Below, piece by piece: positions 23,610-31,975 of a stretch of DNA of 64,000 nucleotides. Source of the stretch: Curtobacterium sp. MCJR17_055 (GTDB taxonomy: Bacteria > Actinomycetota > Actinomycetes > Actinomycetales > Microbacteriaceae); the NCBI RefSeq assembly GCF_003224335.1, contig NZ_QKLF01000001.1:682001-746000 (forward strand). Reading direction: 5' to 3'. The position numbers were made by a program, and so were the translations under genes. Position 1 is the first letter of the stretch, and every line of letters begins with the position of its first letter. The notes below the pieces were generated by a model that was not told the origin of the DNA, did no database searches, and saw only the letters and a list, made by a program, of their open reading frames with translations.

Positions 23610-25481
23610 CTACTTCTTGTCGTTGTCGTCGTCGTCCACGACCTCGGCGTCGACGATGTCCTCGTCGTCAGCGGTGGTCTGGCCCTCGGCACCGGCGCCC
23701 GCACCCGCATCACCGGCGGCGTCGGCTGCCTGGCTCTGCGCGTAGATCGCCTGTCCGAGCTTGCCCTGCGACTCGTTGAGCTTGTCGAACGCGGTCTTCA
23801 CGGCCTCGTCGTCGTCACCCGCGAGCGCGGACTTGAGGCCGTCGACGTCGCCCTGGACCTCGGACTTGACGTCCGCGGGGAGCTTGTCGTCGTTCTCCTT
23901 GATGAGCTTCTCGATCGAGTAGACGAGCTGCTCGGCCTGGTTGCGACGCTCGCTCGCCTCACGGCGGGCCTTGTCCTCGGCCGCGTGCTCCTCGGCCTCG
24001 CGGACCATGCGCTCGATGTCCTCCTTCGGCAGCGACGAGCCGCCGGAGATGACCATCGACTGCTCCTTGCCGGTGCCCTTGTCCTTCGCGGACACGTGCA
24101 CGATGCCGTTGGCGTCGATGTCGAACGTGACCTCGATCTGCGGGATGCCCGCCGGGGCCGGCGCGATGCCGGTCAGCTCGAAGGTGCCGAGCGGCTTGTT
24201 GTCGCGGGTGAACTCGCGCTCACCCTGGAAGACCTGGATCGCGACCGACGGCTGGTTCGAGTCGGCGGTCGTGAAGGTCTCGCTGCGCTTGGTCGGGATC
24301 GCGGTGTTGCGGTCGATGAGCTTCGTCATCAGGCCGCCCTTGGTCTCGATGCCGAGCGAGAGCGGGGTGACGTCGATGAGCAGGACGTCCTTGCGCTCAC
24401 CCTTCAGGACACCGGCCTGGAGCGCGGCACCGACGGCGACGACCTCGTCCGGGTTGACGCCCTGGTTCGGCGACTTGCCACCGGTCAGCGACTTGACGAC
24501 CTCGGCCACGGCGGGCATGCGGGTCGAACCACCGACGAGGACGACGTGCGCGATGTCGTTGACCGACACGCCCGCTTCCTTGATGACGTCGTTGAAGGGC
24601 TTCTTCGTGCGGTCGAGCAGGTCGGAGGTCATCTGCTCGAACTGCGCGCGCGAGATGGTCTCGTCGAGGTTGAGCGGGCCGTCGGCGGTGAGCGTCAGGT
24701 ACGGGAGCTGGATGCTCGCGCTGAGCTGGCTCGACAGCTCCTTCTTCGCCTGCTCGGCGGCCTCCTTGAGGCGCTGCTTCGCGATCTTGTCGGTCGACAG
24801 GTCGACGCCGTGCTCGTCCTTGAACTTCTTGACGAGGTGGTCGACGATCCGCTGGTCCCAGTCGTCGCCACCGAGGCGGTTGTCGCCGGAGGTCGCGCGG
24901 ACCTGGATCGTGGAGAAGTCCTCGTCCTTGCCCACCTCGAGCAGGGAGACGTCGAACGTGCCGCCACCGAGGTCGAAGACCAGGATGAGCTCGTCTTCCT
25001 TGCCCTTGTCGAGGCCGTACGCGAGCGCCGCAGCGGTCGGCTCGTTGATGATGCGCAGGACGTTGAGGCCGGCGATCTCACCGGCGTCCTTGGTGGCCTG
25101 GCGCTCGGCGTCGTTGAAGTACGCCGGGACGGTGATGACCGCGTCCGTGACGTCCTCACCGAGGTACTGCTCGGCGTCGCGCTTGAGCTTGCCGAGGGTA
25201 CGGGCCGAGATCTCCTGCGGCGTGTAGCTCTTGCCGTCGATGTCGACCTTCCAGTCGGTACCGATGTGGCGCTTCACGCTCGCGATGGTGCGGTCGACGT
25301 TGGTGACGGCCTGGCGCTTCGCGGTCTCGCCGACGAGCACCTCGCCGTCCTTCGTGAACGCCACGATCGAGGGCGTCGTGCGGAGCCCCTCGGCGTTGGC
25401 GATGACGGTGGGCTCGCCGCCCTCGAGAACGGAGACGACGGAGTTGGTGGTTCCGAGGTCGATGCCTACTGCACGTCCCAT
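23610..25481 (-). CDS. dnaK: DnaK (Hsp70) chaperone
   Basis: 623 residues. ATPase domain with [47 protein letters not shown] and [13 protein letters not shown]; substrate-binding domain from about 380 ([20 protein letters not shown]); lid helices; and an acidic C-terminal tail with [13 protein letters not shown]. Start [10 protein letters not shown] is fixed by a GAGGAG ribosome site. First gene of dnaK-grpE-dnaJ-hspR. A HAIR operator about 35-55 bp upstream indicates HspR repression. DnaK refolds proteins, hands aggregates to ClpB and, in HspR systems, acts as co-repressor, closing a feedback loop. Confidence 0.98.
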   Translation of the reverse strand: MGRAVGIDLGTTNSVVSVLEGGEPTVIANAEGLRTTPSIVAFTKDGEVLVGETAKRQAVTNVDRTIASVKRHIGTDWKVDIDGKSYTPQEISARTLGKLKRDAEQYLGEDVTDAVITVPAYFNDAERQATKDAGEIAGLNVLRIINEPTAAALAYGLDKGKEDELILVFDLGGGTFDVSLLEVGKDEDFSTIQVRATSGDNRLGGDDWDQRIVDHLVKKFKDEHGVDLSTDKIAKQRLKEAAEQAKKELSSQLSASIQLPYLTLTADGPLNLDETISRAQFEQMTSDLLDRTKKPFNDVIKEAGVSVNDIAHVVLVGGSTRMPAVAEVVKSLTGGKSPNQGVNPDEVVAVGAALQAGVLKGERKDVLLIDVTPLSLGIETKGGLMTKLIDRNTAIPTKRSETFTTADSNQPSVAIQVFQGEREFTRDNKPLGTFELTGIAPAPAGIPQIEVTFDIDANGIVHVSAKDKGTGKEQSMVISGGSSLPKEDIERMVREAEEHAAEDKARREASERRNQAEQLVYSIEKLIKENDDKLPADVKSEVQGDVDGLKSALAGDDDEAVKTAFDKLNESQGKLGQAIYAQSQAADAAGDAGAGAGAEGQTTADDEDIVDAEVVDDDDNDKK

Positions 25482-25515
25482 GTGTTGACTCCTCGTGTTG
25501 GGGTAAGGGGTTGGA

Positions 25516-25536
25516 CTTGCGTCCGACGGACTCAAG
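25516..25536. promoter_or_regulatory. HAIR element (HspR operator) upstream of the dnaK operon
   Basis: Reads CTTGCGT-N7-ACTCAAG, one mismatch from the HAIR consensus. The right half plus extension, ACTCAAGTTTAC, is identical to the clpB site. A partial GGACGGGAGGC element follows at 25547. Confidence 0.9.
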
Positions 25537-25710
25537 TTTACTCAGGACGGGAGGCGCGTCAAGTCCTGAGCGCGGAAGTTGCGTCGGGTGGGCGCAGGTC
25601 GGGAGGTACGCATTGCACCCAGAAGGTTTTCGGCGAGTCCATGCGACATTTCACATGTCCATGTTGGAGCCGTGTAGTAGCACGGCGCGCATCGAAAGAC
25701 ATCTCCTTAT

Positions 25711-28587
25711 ATGAAGAAGACACTTCGAGCAGTCGGGGCCGCTGGGCTCGCTGCTGCCACGATCGTCACCGGGTTGAGTTTCGGGCCCGCAGCGGAAGCG
25801 GCCGAATCGACCGCGGCCCCCGCCGTACTCGTCGGCTCCGATGGTGAGGTTTGGGGAATGACGAAAACTCTGAGTCAGACCCACTTCAACAAGTACAACT
25901 CATATGAGAGTGCAGTAGCAGCTGCCCGGAGCCTCGTTTTTCCGTTCGCTGAGTACGGTCACATGATCAACCCAGTCGCGGGCAACCAGTGCTTCGGTCT
26001 GGACTCGGACAATCGGATGCGGTCCGACATCAGCTGCGAGTCCGACAATTCGCTGATGCGTCTACTCCCGAGTGGTGACCTGCAGTTCAAAGTAGCGCCG
26101 GACTCGTACATAGATGAATTCTCTTTTTACGGCAGCGGTTACCAAGCACACTTTGGCCAGGGTTCGAAACACTACCGCTTCAAGGGATTCGTAGCGGGGG
26201 TCTCGAACATCAATCTGGATTCCGGAACAGCGACGGTATCAGGGCTGGCATCGATCGATGCGACGGGTGTGCGGGCGAAGTGGACGGACGAGGCGGGTGA
26301 GGCACAGCGGAAAACCGTGTCCGTCAATGACGGAAAGTTCTCGGCATACCTCACGGGTTTGAAGCTCGGAACCACGTCGGTTGAGTTGGAGGCGTTGCAG
26401 GGCAGTGTGCCCGTCGCGACGACGACGGTCGAAGTGAAGCTCGAGGTCGCACCGGTCACCGCGACGGCGACGTTCGCCGACGACGTCCACACCGTCGTGC
26501 AGGTCTCCGGCACGGCACAGCCGAACACGAAGGTCACGGTCCGGCACGGCGAGGACGACGTCGTCACCGTGAAGGCGGACGCCGAGGGCAAGTGGTCCAC
26601 GCCGATCAACGCACCGAACATGCCGGGCAACTACGAGCTCACGGTGGGGCAGGAGATCCGCGGCCAGGACAACGGCCGCGTCAGCGTCGACATCGACTAC
26701 GGCGCGGGCGTCGTGGTCACCTCACCCGACGACGACTTCGTCCTCGAGCCGGGCGAGCCACTCGAGATCGAGGGCACCGCGCCGGCAGGCACCGAGGTCA
26801 ACGTGTACGACAAGGACTCGAATGACGTCCTCGCCTCGACCAGGGCCGCGAAGAACAACACCTGGTTCGCCTCGATCGACGGGCTCGAGGACCGCGAGTA
26901 CACCCTCGTCGCCGCGGGCATCACGAAGGGCAACAACCGCACGCACTCCGACCTGAAGATCAACCCCGGCAAGAACTCAGTCGCGAAGCCGACGGCGTCG
27001 GTCGAGTTCCCGGACGACGTCACGAAGAAGGCGATCGTCAAGGGCACTGGCGTCGACGGCGGCACGATCACCGTGAAGGACGAGGACGGCAAGCGACTCG
27101 GCTCCACTGAGGTGCAGAACGGCGCCTGGTCGCTCGAGATCGACTCGCTGGGGGCGGGTAAGCACACCCTCACCATCGAGCAGACCGGCATCGACGGCAC
27201 GCAGACCGCCACCACCGAGGCGGACTTCGGCGCGGCGGTCACCGCGTCGGGCCCGGACGATGCGTTCGAGGACTCGACTGCGACGGTCACCGGTACCGGC
27301 ACCGACGGAGCCCGTATCGCGATCACCGAGAACGGCAAGGAGGTCGCGTCCGGCACAGTCGAGGACGGCTCCTTCTCGATCCCGGTCGAGCGGATCCAGG
27401 ACGGCGAGCACACCTACACCGTCACCCAGACTGCCCGGGGCAACACGGTCACCACCGCGGAGGTGACGCTCGACCGCGACGCCGCCGTGGTCCCCGTTTC
27501 GCTGACCTCGCCCACGTCCGGTGACACCTACCCGGCGAAGTCCACCGTGCGGTTCGCCGGCACCGGCACGCCCGGTGCCACAGTCCTGCTCGACGCCTTC
27601 GGCGGGCTCGCTGACTACACCACCACGGTTGCGTGGGATGGCTCGTGGCACATCGACCGACCGATGAACATCGGTACCTACCGGTTCGATGTCGTTCAGA
27701 CTGCGAAGGGCCAGGAGAGCCGTGTCGACGGCATCGAACTGGTCGAGGAGGGCACACCCGTCGACCGGAAGTTCGGAGTCAGCGCCCCCACCTCCGGTTC
27801 CACGCACAAGGAAGAGTTGGTCGCCTTCACCGGCACCGGCACGCCCGGCAGCACCATCACCATCGACCCCAAGGTCGACGGTCTGGCGAAGGTGACCACC
27901 CAGGTCACGTTGAACGGGAAGTGGTCGGTGAACAGGTACCTGGGTTCCGGCGCGTACGACTTCGACGTCTACCAGACCACTCCCGAGGGCGAGGAGACCG
28001 GCCGCACGAGCATCCAGATCAACCAGCCGGCGTCCGTCACGCGACCCTTCGTCGTGACGTCGCCCGTAGAAGGTTCAGACCACAAGAACGAACTGGTCAC
28101 CTTCACCGGCACCGGCACCCCCGGGTCCGAGGTCCGCGTCCACGTCAGCAACTTCACCTCCGTCGACGCGACAGCGCAGGTCGCCAGTAACGGACATTGG
28201 TCGGTCTCGAAGTGGTTGGGCGGCGGGACGTACGTCCTAGACGTCACGCAGACCACCAACGGTGCAGCCAACGGCTCCACGACACTGCACCTGAACAAGA
28301 CAGCCACGCCGATCGATCAGCCGTTCGCGATCACGAGCCACGCCGACGGTGACACCTTCACCCCCGATCGCGCGGAGACGTTCCGCGGTACCGGAGCTGC
28401 CGGCGCAACGGTCACGCTCGACCCCGGTCACGGTCTGGCGAAGGTCACGACGCAGGTCAGCAACACCGGGGAATGGGCGGTGGCGAAGTGGCTCGGCCAC
28501 GGTCCCTACACCTTCACCGTCAGCCAGACGACGAAGGACGGAGTGACCACCACCCTCGCTCCGTTCACCATCACGCCCGCCGAGTGA
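25711..28587 (+). CDS. Large secreted protein with an unusual N-terminal domain and seven or so Ig-like repeats
   Basis: 958 residues. Signal peptide (MKKTLRAVGAAGLAAATIVT, cleavage near AEAAE). Residues about 40-170 form a unique domain with two Cys (NQCFGLDSDN, DISCESDN) and many aromatics. From about 175 come Ig-like modules: several of about 80 residues with VTGTGTDGARIAITENGKEV-type strands, then four C-terminal units of about 87 residues sharing FTGTGTPGSTITI and NGKWSVNRYLGSG motifs. No sortase, SLH or transmembrane anchor is present. The first 240 codons are less GC-rich than the rest and use rarer codons, suggesting a transferred head fused to a resident repeat array. Likely an adhesin or cell-surface scaffold; function not established. 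The start lacks a clear ribosome site. A terminator hairpin follows. Confidence 0.85.
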   Translation: MKKTLRAVGAAGLAAATIVTGLSFGPAAEAAESTAAPAVLVGSDGEVWGMTKTLSQTHFNKYNSYESAVAAARSLVFPFAEYGHMINPVAGNQCFGLDSDNRMRSDISCESDNSLMRLLPSGDLQFKVAPDSYIDEFSFYGSGYQAHFGQGSKHYRFKGFVAGVSNINLDSGTATVSGLASIDATGVRAKWTDEAGEAQRKTVSVNDGKFSAYLTGLKLGTTSVELEALQGSVPVATTTVEVKLEVAPVTATATFADDVHTVVQVSGTAQPNTKVTVRHGEDDVVTVKADAEGKWSTPINAPNMPGNYELTVGQEIRGQDNGRVSVDIDYGAGVVVTSPDDDFVLEPGEPLEIEGTAPAGTEVNVYDKDSNDVLASTRAAKNNTWFASIDGLEDREYTLVAAGITKGNNRTHSDLKINPGKNSVAKPTASVEFPDDVTKKAIVKGTGVDGGTITVKDEDGKRLGSTEVQNGAWSLEIDSLGAGKHTLTIEQTGIDGTQTATTEADFGAAVTASGPDDAFEDSTATVTGTGTDGARIAITENGKEVASGTVEDGSFSIPVERIQDGEHTYTVTQTARGNTVTTAEVTLDRDAAVVPVSLTSPTSGDTYPAKSTVRFAGTGTPGATVLLDAFGGLADYTTTVAWDGSWHIDRPMNIGTYRFDVVQTAKGQESRVDGIELVEEGTPVDRKFGVSAPTSGSTHKEELVAFTGTGTPGSTITIDPKVDGLAKVTTQVTLNGKWSVNRYLGSGAYDFDVYQTTPEGEETGRTSIQINQPASVTRPFVVTSPVEGSDHKNELVTFTGTGTPGSEVRVHVSNFTSVDATAQVASNGHWSVSKWLGGGTYVLDVTQTTNGAANGSTTLHLNKTATPIDQPFAITSHADGDTFTPDRAETFRGTGAAGATVTLDPGHGLAKVTTQVSNTGEWAVAKWLGHGPYTFTVSQTTKDGVTTTLAPFTITPAE

Positions 28588-28617
28588 CACACCCACCGGC
28601 ACGCAGCGAGTACTGAC

Positions 28618-28657
28618 CAGGGGCGGGCCGAATGCGCGAGCACTCAGCCCGCCCCTG
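28618..28657 (+). terminator. Terminator of the large Ig-repeat protein gene
   Basis: Perfect 11-bp stem CAGGGGCGGGC / GCCCGCCCCTG with an 18-base loop, 30 bp past the stop. Confidence 0.75.
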
Positions 28658-28709
28658 CCTCGCTCCCGCGTGGCCGGTCCACCGACCGACCTGAATCAAA
28701 AGGACCTCC

Positions 28710-29111
28710 ATGCGCACCCGGATCATCGCCGGCGTCCTCGCCGCCGCGACCATCGTCTCGCTCAGCGCCTGCACGGCGCACACCCCCGGCCCGTCCCCGT
28801 CTCCCTCGTCCACCTCCCATCCCGTCGCGGAAGCGAAGTGCACCGACGGCGTCGCCGCGCTCCGTGCCGACGACCAGAAGAGCAACCACGACGGCTGCGA
28901 CGTGTTCGACGTCCTGGGGCACGGCAACACGCTGACCATCGGCGCTGTCAAGCAGCTCACCGTCGAGGGTGACCACAACACGATCACGGTCCACGCTGCG
29001 GAAACCGTCACCAGCAGCGGCACCGACAACACCGTCTACTACGACGGTGAAGAACCAGCGTTCAACGAACTCGGCTCGGGCACGAAGGTTCTCCCCACCT
29101 CGGCCCACTGA
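28710..29111 (+). CDS. DUF3060-type secreted lipoprotein
   Basis: 133 residues. Lipoprotein signal with lipobox LSAC (Cys 21), a Pro/Ser linker, then a small beta-strand domain with the repeated hydrophobic/Asn pattern HGNTLTIGAVKQLTVEGDHNTITVHAAETVTSSGTDNTVYY, as in DUF3060 proteins (parallel-beta or carbohydrate-like G-N-x-N repeats). Two Cys remain in the mature domain. Ribosome site AAAGGA before the ATG. It follows the Ig-repeat gene on the same strand but after its own terminator, and it has a very strong terminator itself. Function unknown; surface-located. Confidence 0.82.
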   Translation: MRTRIIAGVLAAATIVSLSACTAHTPGPSPSPSSTSHPVAEAKCTDGVAALRADDQKSNHDGCDVFDVLGHGNTLTIGAVKQLTVEGDHNTITVHAAETVTSSGTDNTVYYDGEEPAFNELGSGTKVLPTSAH

Positions 29112-29135
29112 TCCCGCGCCAGTCGTCACCGATCA

Positions 29136-29176
29136 CACGACAAGGGCGCCCGCGAGTCGCGGGCGCCCTTGTCGTG
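29136..29176 (+). terminator. Very long perfect hairpin terminator after the DUF3060 lipoprotein gene
   Basis: A 41-base palindrome with 20-base perfect arms around a single central base (an actual loop of at least three bases), followed by TTG. It starts 24 bp after the stop codon. It is the longest perfect dyad in the window. Confidence 0.9.
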
Positions 29177-29543
29177 TTGCAGCGTATGCGACGGACCGGA
29201 GCCAGTGGATGTGGCCCGCACCACGCAATCGACCGAGCAGAGGCAGACGGCGGAGCCTGCCGAGGTCATGGTGCCGGAGAACGGCCGGCGCGCGCTCCGT
29301 AGGTATTCGACGGTGCACTCGGCTGGTGAGGTCCGCGTTCAACGACCCACTGCCGGGGTCATGCTCCTCGCGGGTGCCGGTCGGGCGGCGTCCACGGCCA
29401 GACCCGGCCGCGTTCAAGTCGCAGGCAGCGGCATGATCGTCACCCGTGCCTCCTACGCGGACCGTCCGCGGAAGGGCGCTCATCGACTGAACCGCTCGAT
29501 GTCCCGAGCAACGACGAGCCACCCTCAGAGCTGCTGACACGAA
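29177..29543. other. 367-bp stretch with no supported gene
   Basis: It lies between two terminators facing each other. Open frames exist on both strands (122 and 135 codons) but have Arg/Ser/Thr-rich compositions, no ribosome site and no recognisable motif. I see no RNA gene or repeat here. Confidence 0.6.
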
Positions 29544-29574
29544 GAGGGCGGGGAACCTGTGGTTCCCCGCCCTC
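29544..29574 (-). terminator. Terminator of the minus-strand polysaccharide operon
   Basis: GAGGGCGGGGAACC / GGTTCCCCGCCCTC, 14-bp perfect stem with a TGT loop, 22 bp after the stop of the tyrosine-kinase gene. Confidence 0.9.
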
Positions 29575-29595
29575 GGGAGTCCGCGCAGGACGACC

Positions 29596-30954
29596 TCAGC
29601 TCGGCGACTGGTAGGAGTAGTTCAAGGCGTACGGGTCTCGTGACGACGGACGAGCCATCGTGATGACCGCTCCGAGCGGCTCTGACCCGGCGTCCCGCAA
29701 TGCAGCGGCGGCTTGCGCGAAGTGCTTACGACTCGTCCTGCGTGTGGCTGCGACCAGGAGCGCTCCCCCCGCGATCCGACCGAGGATCGCCGCATCCGCC
29801 ACGGGCAGGAGCGGCGGCGCGTCGATTACGATGACGTCGAACCGCGCTTCGAGGTCGGCGAGGATCGCGGTCATCCCAGTGCTGCTGAGCATCTCCGCCG
29901 GGTTCGGGGGTACCTGTCCGGAGGGCAGCACCACCAGATTGCCCCGGCCCCACGGCTGCAGCGCATCCTGGAGCTCGGCCCGGCCGATGAGGACGTCAGT
30001 CAATCCGACCGCACCCTCGACGCCCATCATCTCCGCGACCCTGGGGCGACGGAGATCGCCGTCGACGAGCACGACACGCTGGTCGTCCTCGGCGAGAGCG
30101 AGTGCCATGTTGACCGCAACGGTGCTCTTCCCCTCGCCGGGCAACGAGGACGTGACGACGAAGCTCTTCGAATCGCGCCCGAGTTCGAGGAAGCGCAGGT
30201 TCGTACGGAGTCGCCGGAACGCTTCGGAACGCGGAGCGAGCGGGTCGCTGTGGACGGCGAGCGGCCGGTCCCGGAAGTCCCGGTGGTACGGAACCTCGCC
30301 CAGCACGGGCGCGCCGCCGGTTTCCTCGATGTCCACCCGCCCCTCAAGCCGGGTGTCGAGTGCGATGCGGACCGCAGCAGCAGCGAGGCCTGCCAGGAGG
30401 CCCAGCGCGAGTCCACCAACGAGGTTCGACACGACGCGTGGCGTCGCCGGCGCCTCCGGAACGAGCGCAGGCTGCACGGTCTCGATGCGGAACGGGCTCG
30501 TCCCGTCCGCACTCGGCGTCTCGAGCGTGCCCGTGACGACGTCAGCGAGACTTGCTCCGACGGCATTCGCGATCGCGCTCGCATTGGTCGGCGAACCGTC
30601 GGTCACCGTGATGTCGATGATGACGCTGTCGATCGGGGTCTGCGTCGCCACCTTCTCCGCGAGTTCGTTCGACGTCATGCGGAGCCCGAGTTCGTCGATC
30701 ACCGGTTGGAGGACGCGGGCTCCGGTGGCCACCGCCGCGAAGGACTGCACCTTCTGCTCCGCGGCTGTGCCTCCTTGAGCGAGCTCACTCGAGTTGGTGG
30801 AACCGCCGACGGAAACGTACAGGCTCGTGGTCGCCTTGTACTCCGGCACGGCAGTGACGTTGACGGCTGCGGCTCCGAGCAGGCCGAGCACGGCGCCGCC
30901 GAGGATGAGGAGCCACCCCTTGCGGATGGTGTGGAGCACGGTTGAGAGGTACAT
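29596..30954 (-). CDS. Polysaccharide chain-length determinant / BY-type tyrosine kinase (Wzz-Wzc-like)
   Basis: 452 residues. N-terminal Wzz domain with two transmembrane helices (GWLLILGGAVLGLLGAAAVNV at about 13-33 and VVSNLVGGLALGLLAGLAAA at about 178-198) flanks an external domain. The cytoplasmic kinase has Walker A SSLPGEGKST, Walker A' VVLVDGDLRRP and Walker B VIVIDAPP, and ends with a short Tyr cluster (YALNYSYQ) that would be autophosphorylated. Such proteins control the length and export of capsular or exopolysaccharide made by the Wzy pathway. Last gene of the minus-strand arm of the locus; 37 bp after the glycosyltransferase gene and followed by a strong terminator. No matching tyrosine phosphatase gene is seen nearby. 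Confidence 0.94.
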   Translation of the reverse strand: MYLSTVLHTIRKGWLLILGGAVLGLLGAAAVNVTAVPEYKATTSLYVSVGGSTNSSELAQGGTAAEQKVQSFAAVATGARVLQPVIDELGLRMTSNELAEKVATQTPIDSVIIDITVTDGSPTNASAIANAVGASLADVVTGTLETPSADGTSPFRIETVQPALVPEAPATPRVVSNLVGGLALGLLAGLAAAAVRIALDTRLEGRVDIEETGGAPVLGEVPYHRDFRDRPLAVHSDPLAPRSEAFRRLRTNLRFLELGRDSKSFVVTSSLPGEGKSTVAVNMALALAEDDQRVVLVDGDLRRPRVAEMMGVEGAVGLTDVLIGRAELQDALQPWGRGNLVVLPSGQVPPNPAEMLSSTGMTAILADLEARFDVIVIDAPPLLPVADAAILGRIAGGALLVAATRRTSRKHFAQAAAALRDAGSEPLGAVITMARPSSRDPYALNYSYQSPS

Positions 30955-30991
30955 GACGTTCCGTTCTGGTTCGGGTTGCGGTGGTGGATGG

Positions 30992-31975
30992 TCAGAGGAG
31001 GGATCGGTACAGCTCCACGTGTTCTTGGACTGCACGATCGATCCCCAGGCGGTCGCGAACGGTCGTCGCGTTCTGCTCGAAGGCGGCCGCGGCCTCGGCG
31101 TAGTGGTCCACACGGCGAAGCGCCAGGTCGAACCAGCGTTCGGCGTCGTCCGGGTGCGGCCGCTCCCAACCGCCTGGGACTTGCTCGTCGGCTCCGCTGA
31201 CGTCGAAGAGCAGGACGGGCAGCGCCGTCAGCGCGGCCTCACTCGTCACGGTCGAGAGTGCCTCGCGGTGCGACGGCAGGACCAGGAAGTGTGACTTCGC
31301 CATCTCAGGGCCGATCTCGTCCCGAGTGCGCGTGCCGAGGTACTCGACGGCGTCGGCGACTCCGAGACGACGTGCTTCGGCCTCGAGATCGGGGCGCAGG
31401 GTGTCGCGGTGGGAGATGATCCGGAGCCGAGTCGGGTGGCCCGCTGCGCGCATCCGCCGGACGAGCTCGAGTGCCAGGTGCACCCGCTTGAACGCCACGA
31501 GCTGGCCCACGTACAGCAGCTCCCAGGGCTCCCCTGGAGCCGGAGCCCGATGCGGCTCCGGTCCGAAACGTTCGACGGCCAGCGCGCTGCGGATGACGGC
31601 GACCTTGTCCCCTTGCACGTGCCTCCCCAGCCGACGACGTTCGTCCTCGGTGAAGACGACGACACGGTCGGCGCGCCGCTCGACAGCGTTGCGGACGAGA
31701 CGGTGGTGCCACGGCTTCCACCCGCTCGTGTGGTGCGTGAATACGATCCGCTGCCGCGAGGGGGCCAGCGCTCGGAGACATGCGTTCGTGAGGTGGTTCA
31801 GGTGGACGATGTCGTACGGGCGCCAGTCACCGCGGAAGTTCGGCGGCGCGGTCGTCACGTCGACACCGATCGCCGACAAGCCGTCGGCCAGCAGGCTGTC
31901 GGGGGTCTCGGCCATGTGGGTGGCGCGGTACTCCGCGGTCTGGCCGAAGATGCCCGAGAGCATGAGGATCTTCAC
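30992..31975 (-). CDS. Glycosyltransferase, GT4-like (GT-B fold)
   Basis: 327 residues. KILMLSGIFGQTAEYRATHMAETPDSLLADGL at the N-terminus (GT-B Rossmann start), YDIVHLNHLTNA, IVFTHHTSGWK, then WELLYVGQLVAFKRVHLALELV (the GT4 linker/beta-strand motif) and HFLVLPSHREALSTVTSEAALTALPVLLFDVSGADEQV, the E-x7-E nucleotide-sugar motif. It should add a sugar to the lipid-linked repeat unit at the cytoplasmic face. The GTG start at VKILMLSG has GAAAGG ahead of it and lies inside the 3' part of the upstream polymerase frame, a 149-base overlap. Confidence 0.9.
   Translation of the reverse strand: MKILMLSGIFGQTAEYRATHMAETPDSLLADGLSAIGVDVTTAPPNFRGDWRPYDIVHLNHLTNACLRALAPSRQRIVFTHHTSGWKPWHHRLVRNAVERRADRVVVFTEDERRRLGRHVQGDKVAVIRSALAVERFGPEPHRAPAPGEPWELLYVGQLVAFKRVHLALELVRRMRAAGHPTRLRIISHRDTLRPDLEAEARRLGVADAVEYLGTRTRDEIGPEMAKSHFLVLPSHREALSTVTSEAALTALPVLLFDVSGADEQVPGGWERPHPDDAERWFDLALRRVDHYAEAAAAFEQNATTVRDRLGIDRAVQEHVELYRSLL

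Noticed and set aside
25711..28587. Sortase-anchored adhesin
   Set aside because: No LPxTG, no C-terminal hydrophobic helix and no positively charged tail; the protein ends in TTTLAPFTITPAE.
29177..29543. Two overlapping open frames as candidate genes
   Set aside because: Both lack a ribosome site and have shadow-like Arg/Ser-rich composition; they lie between opposed terminators.
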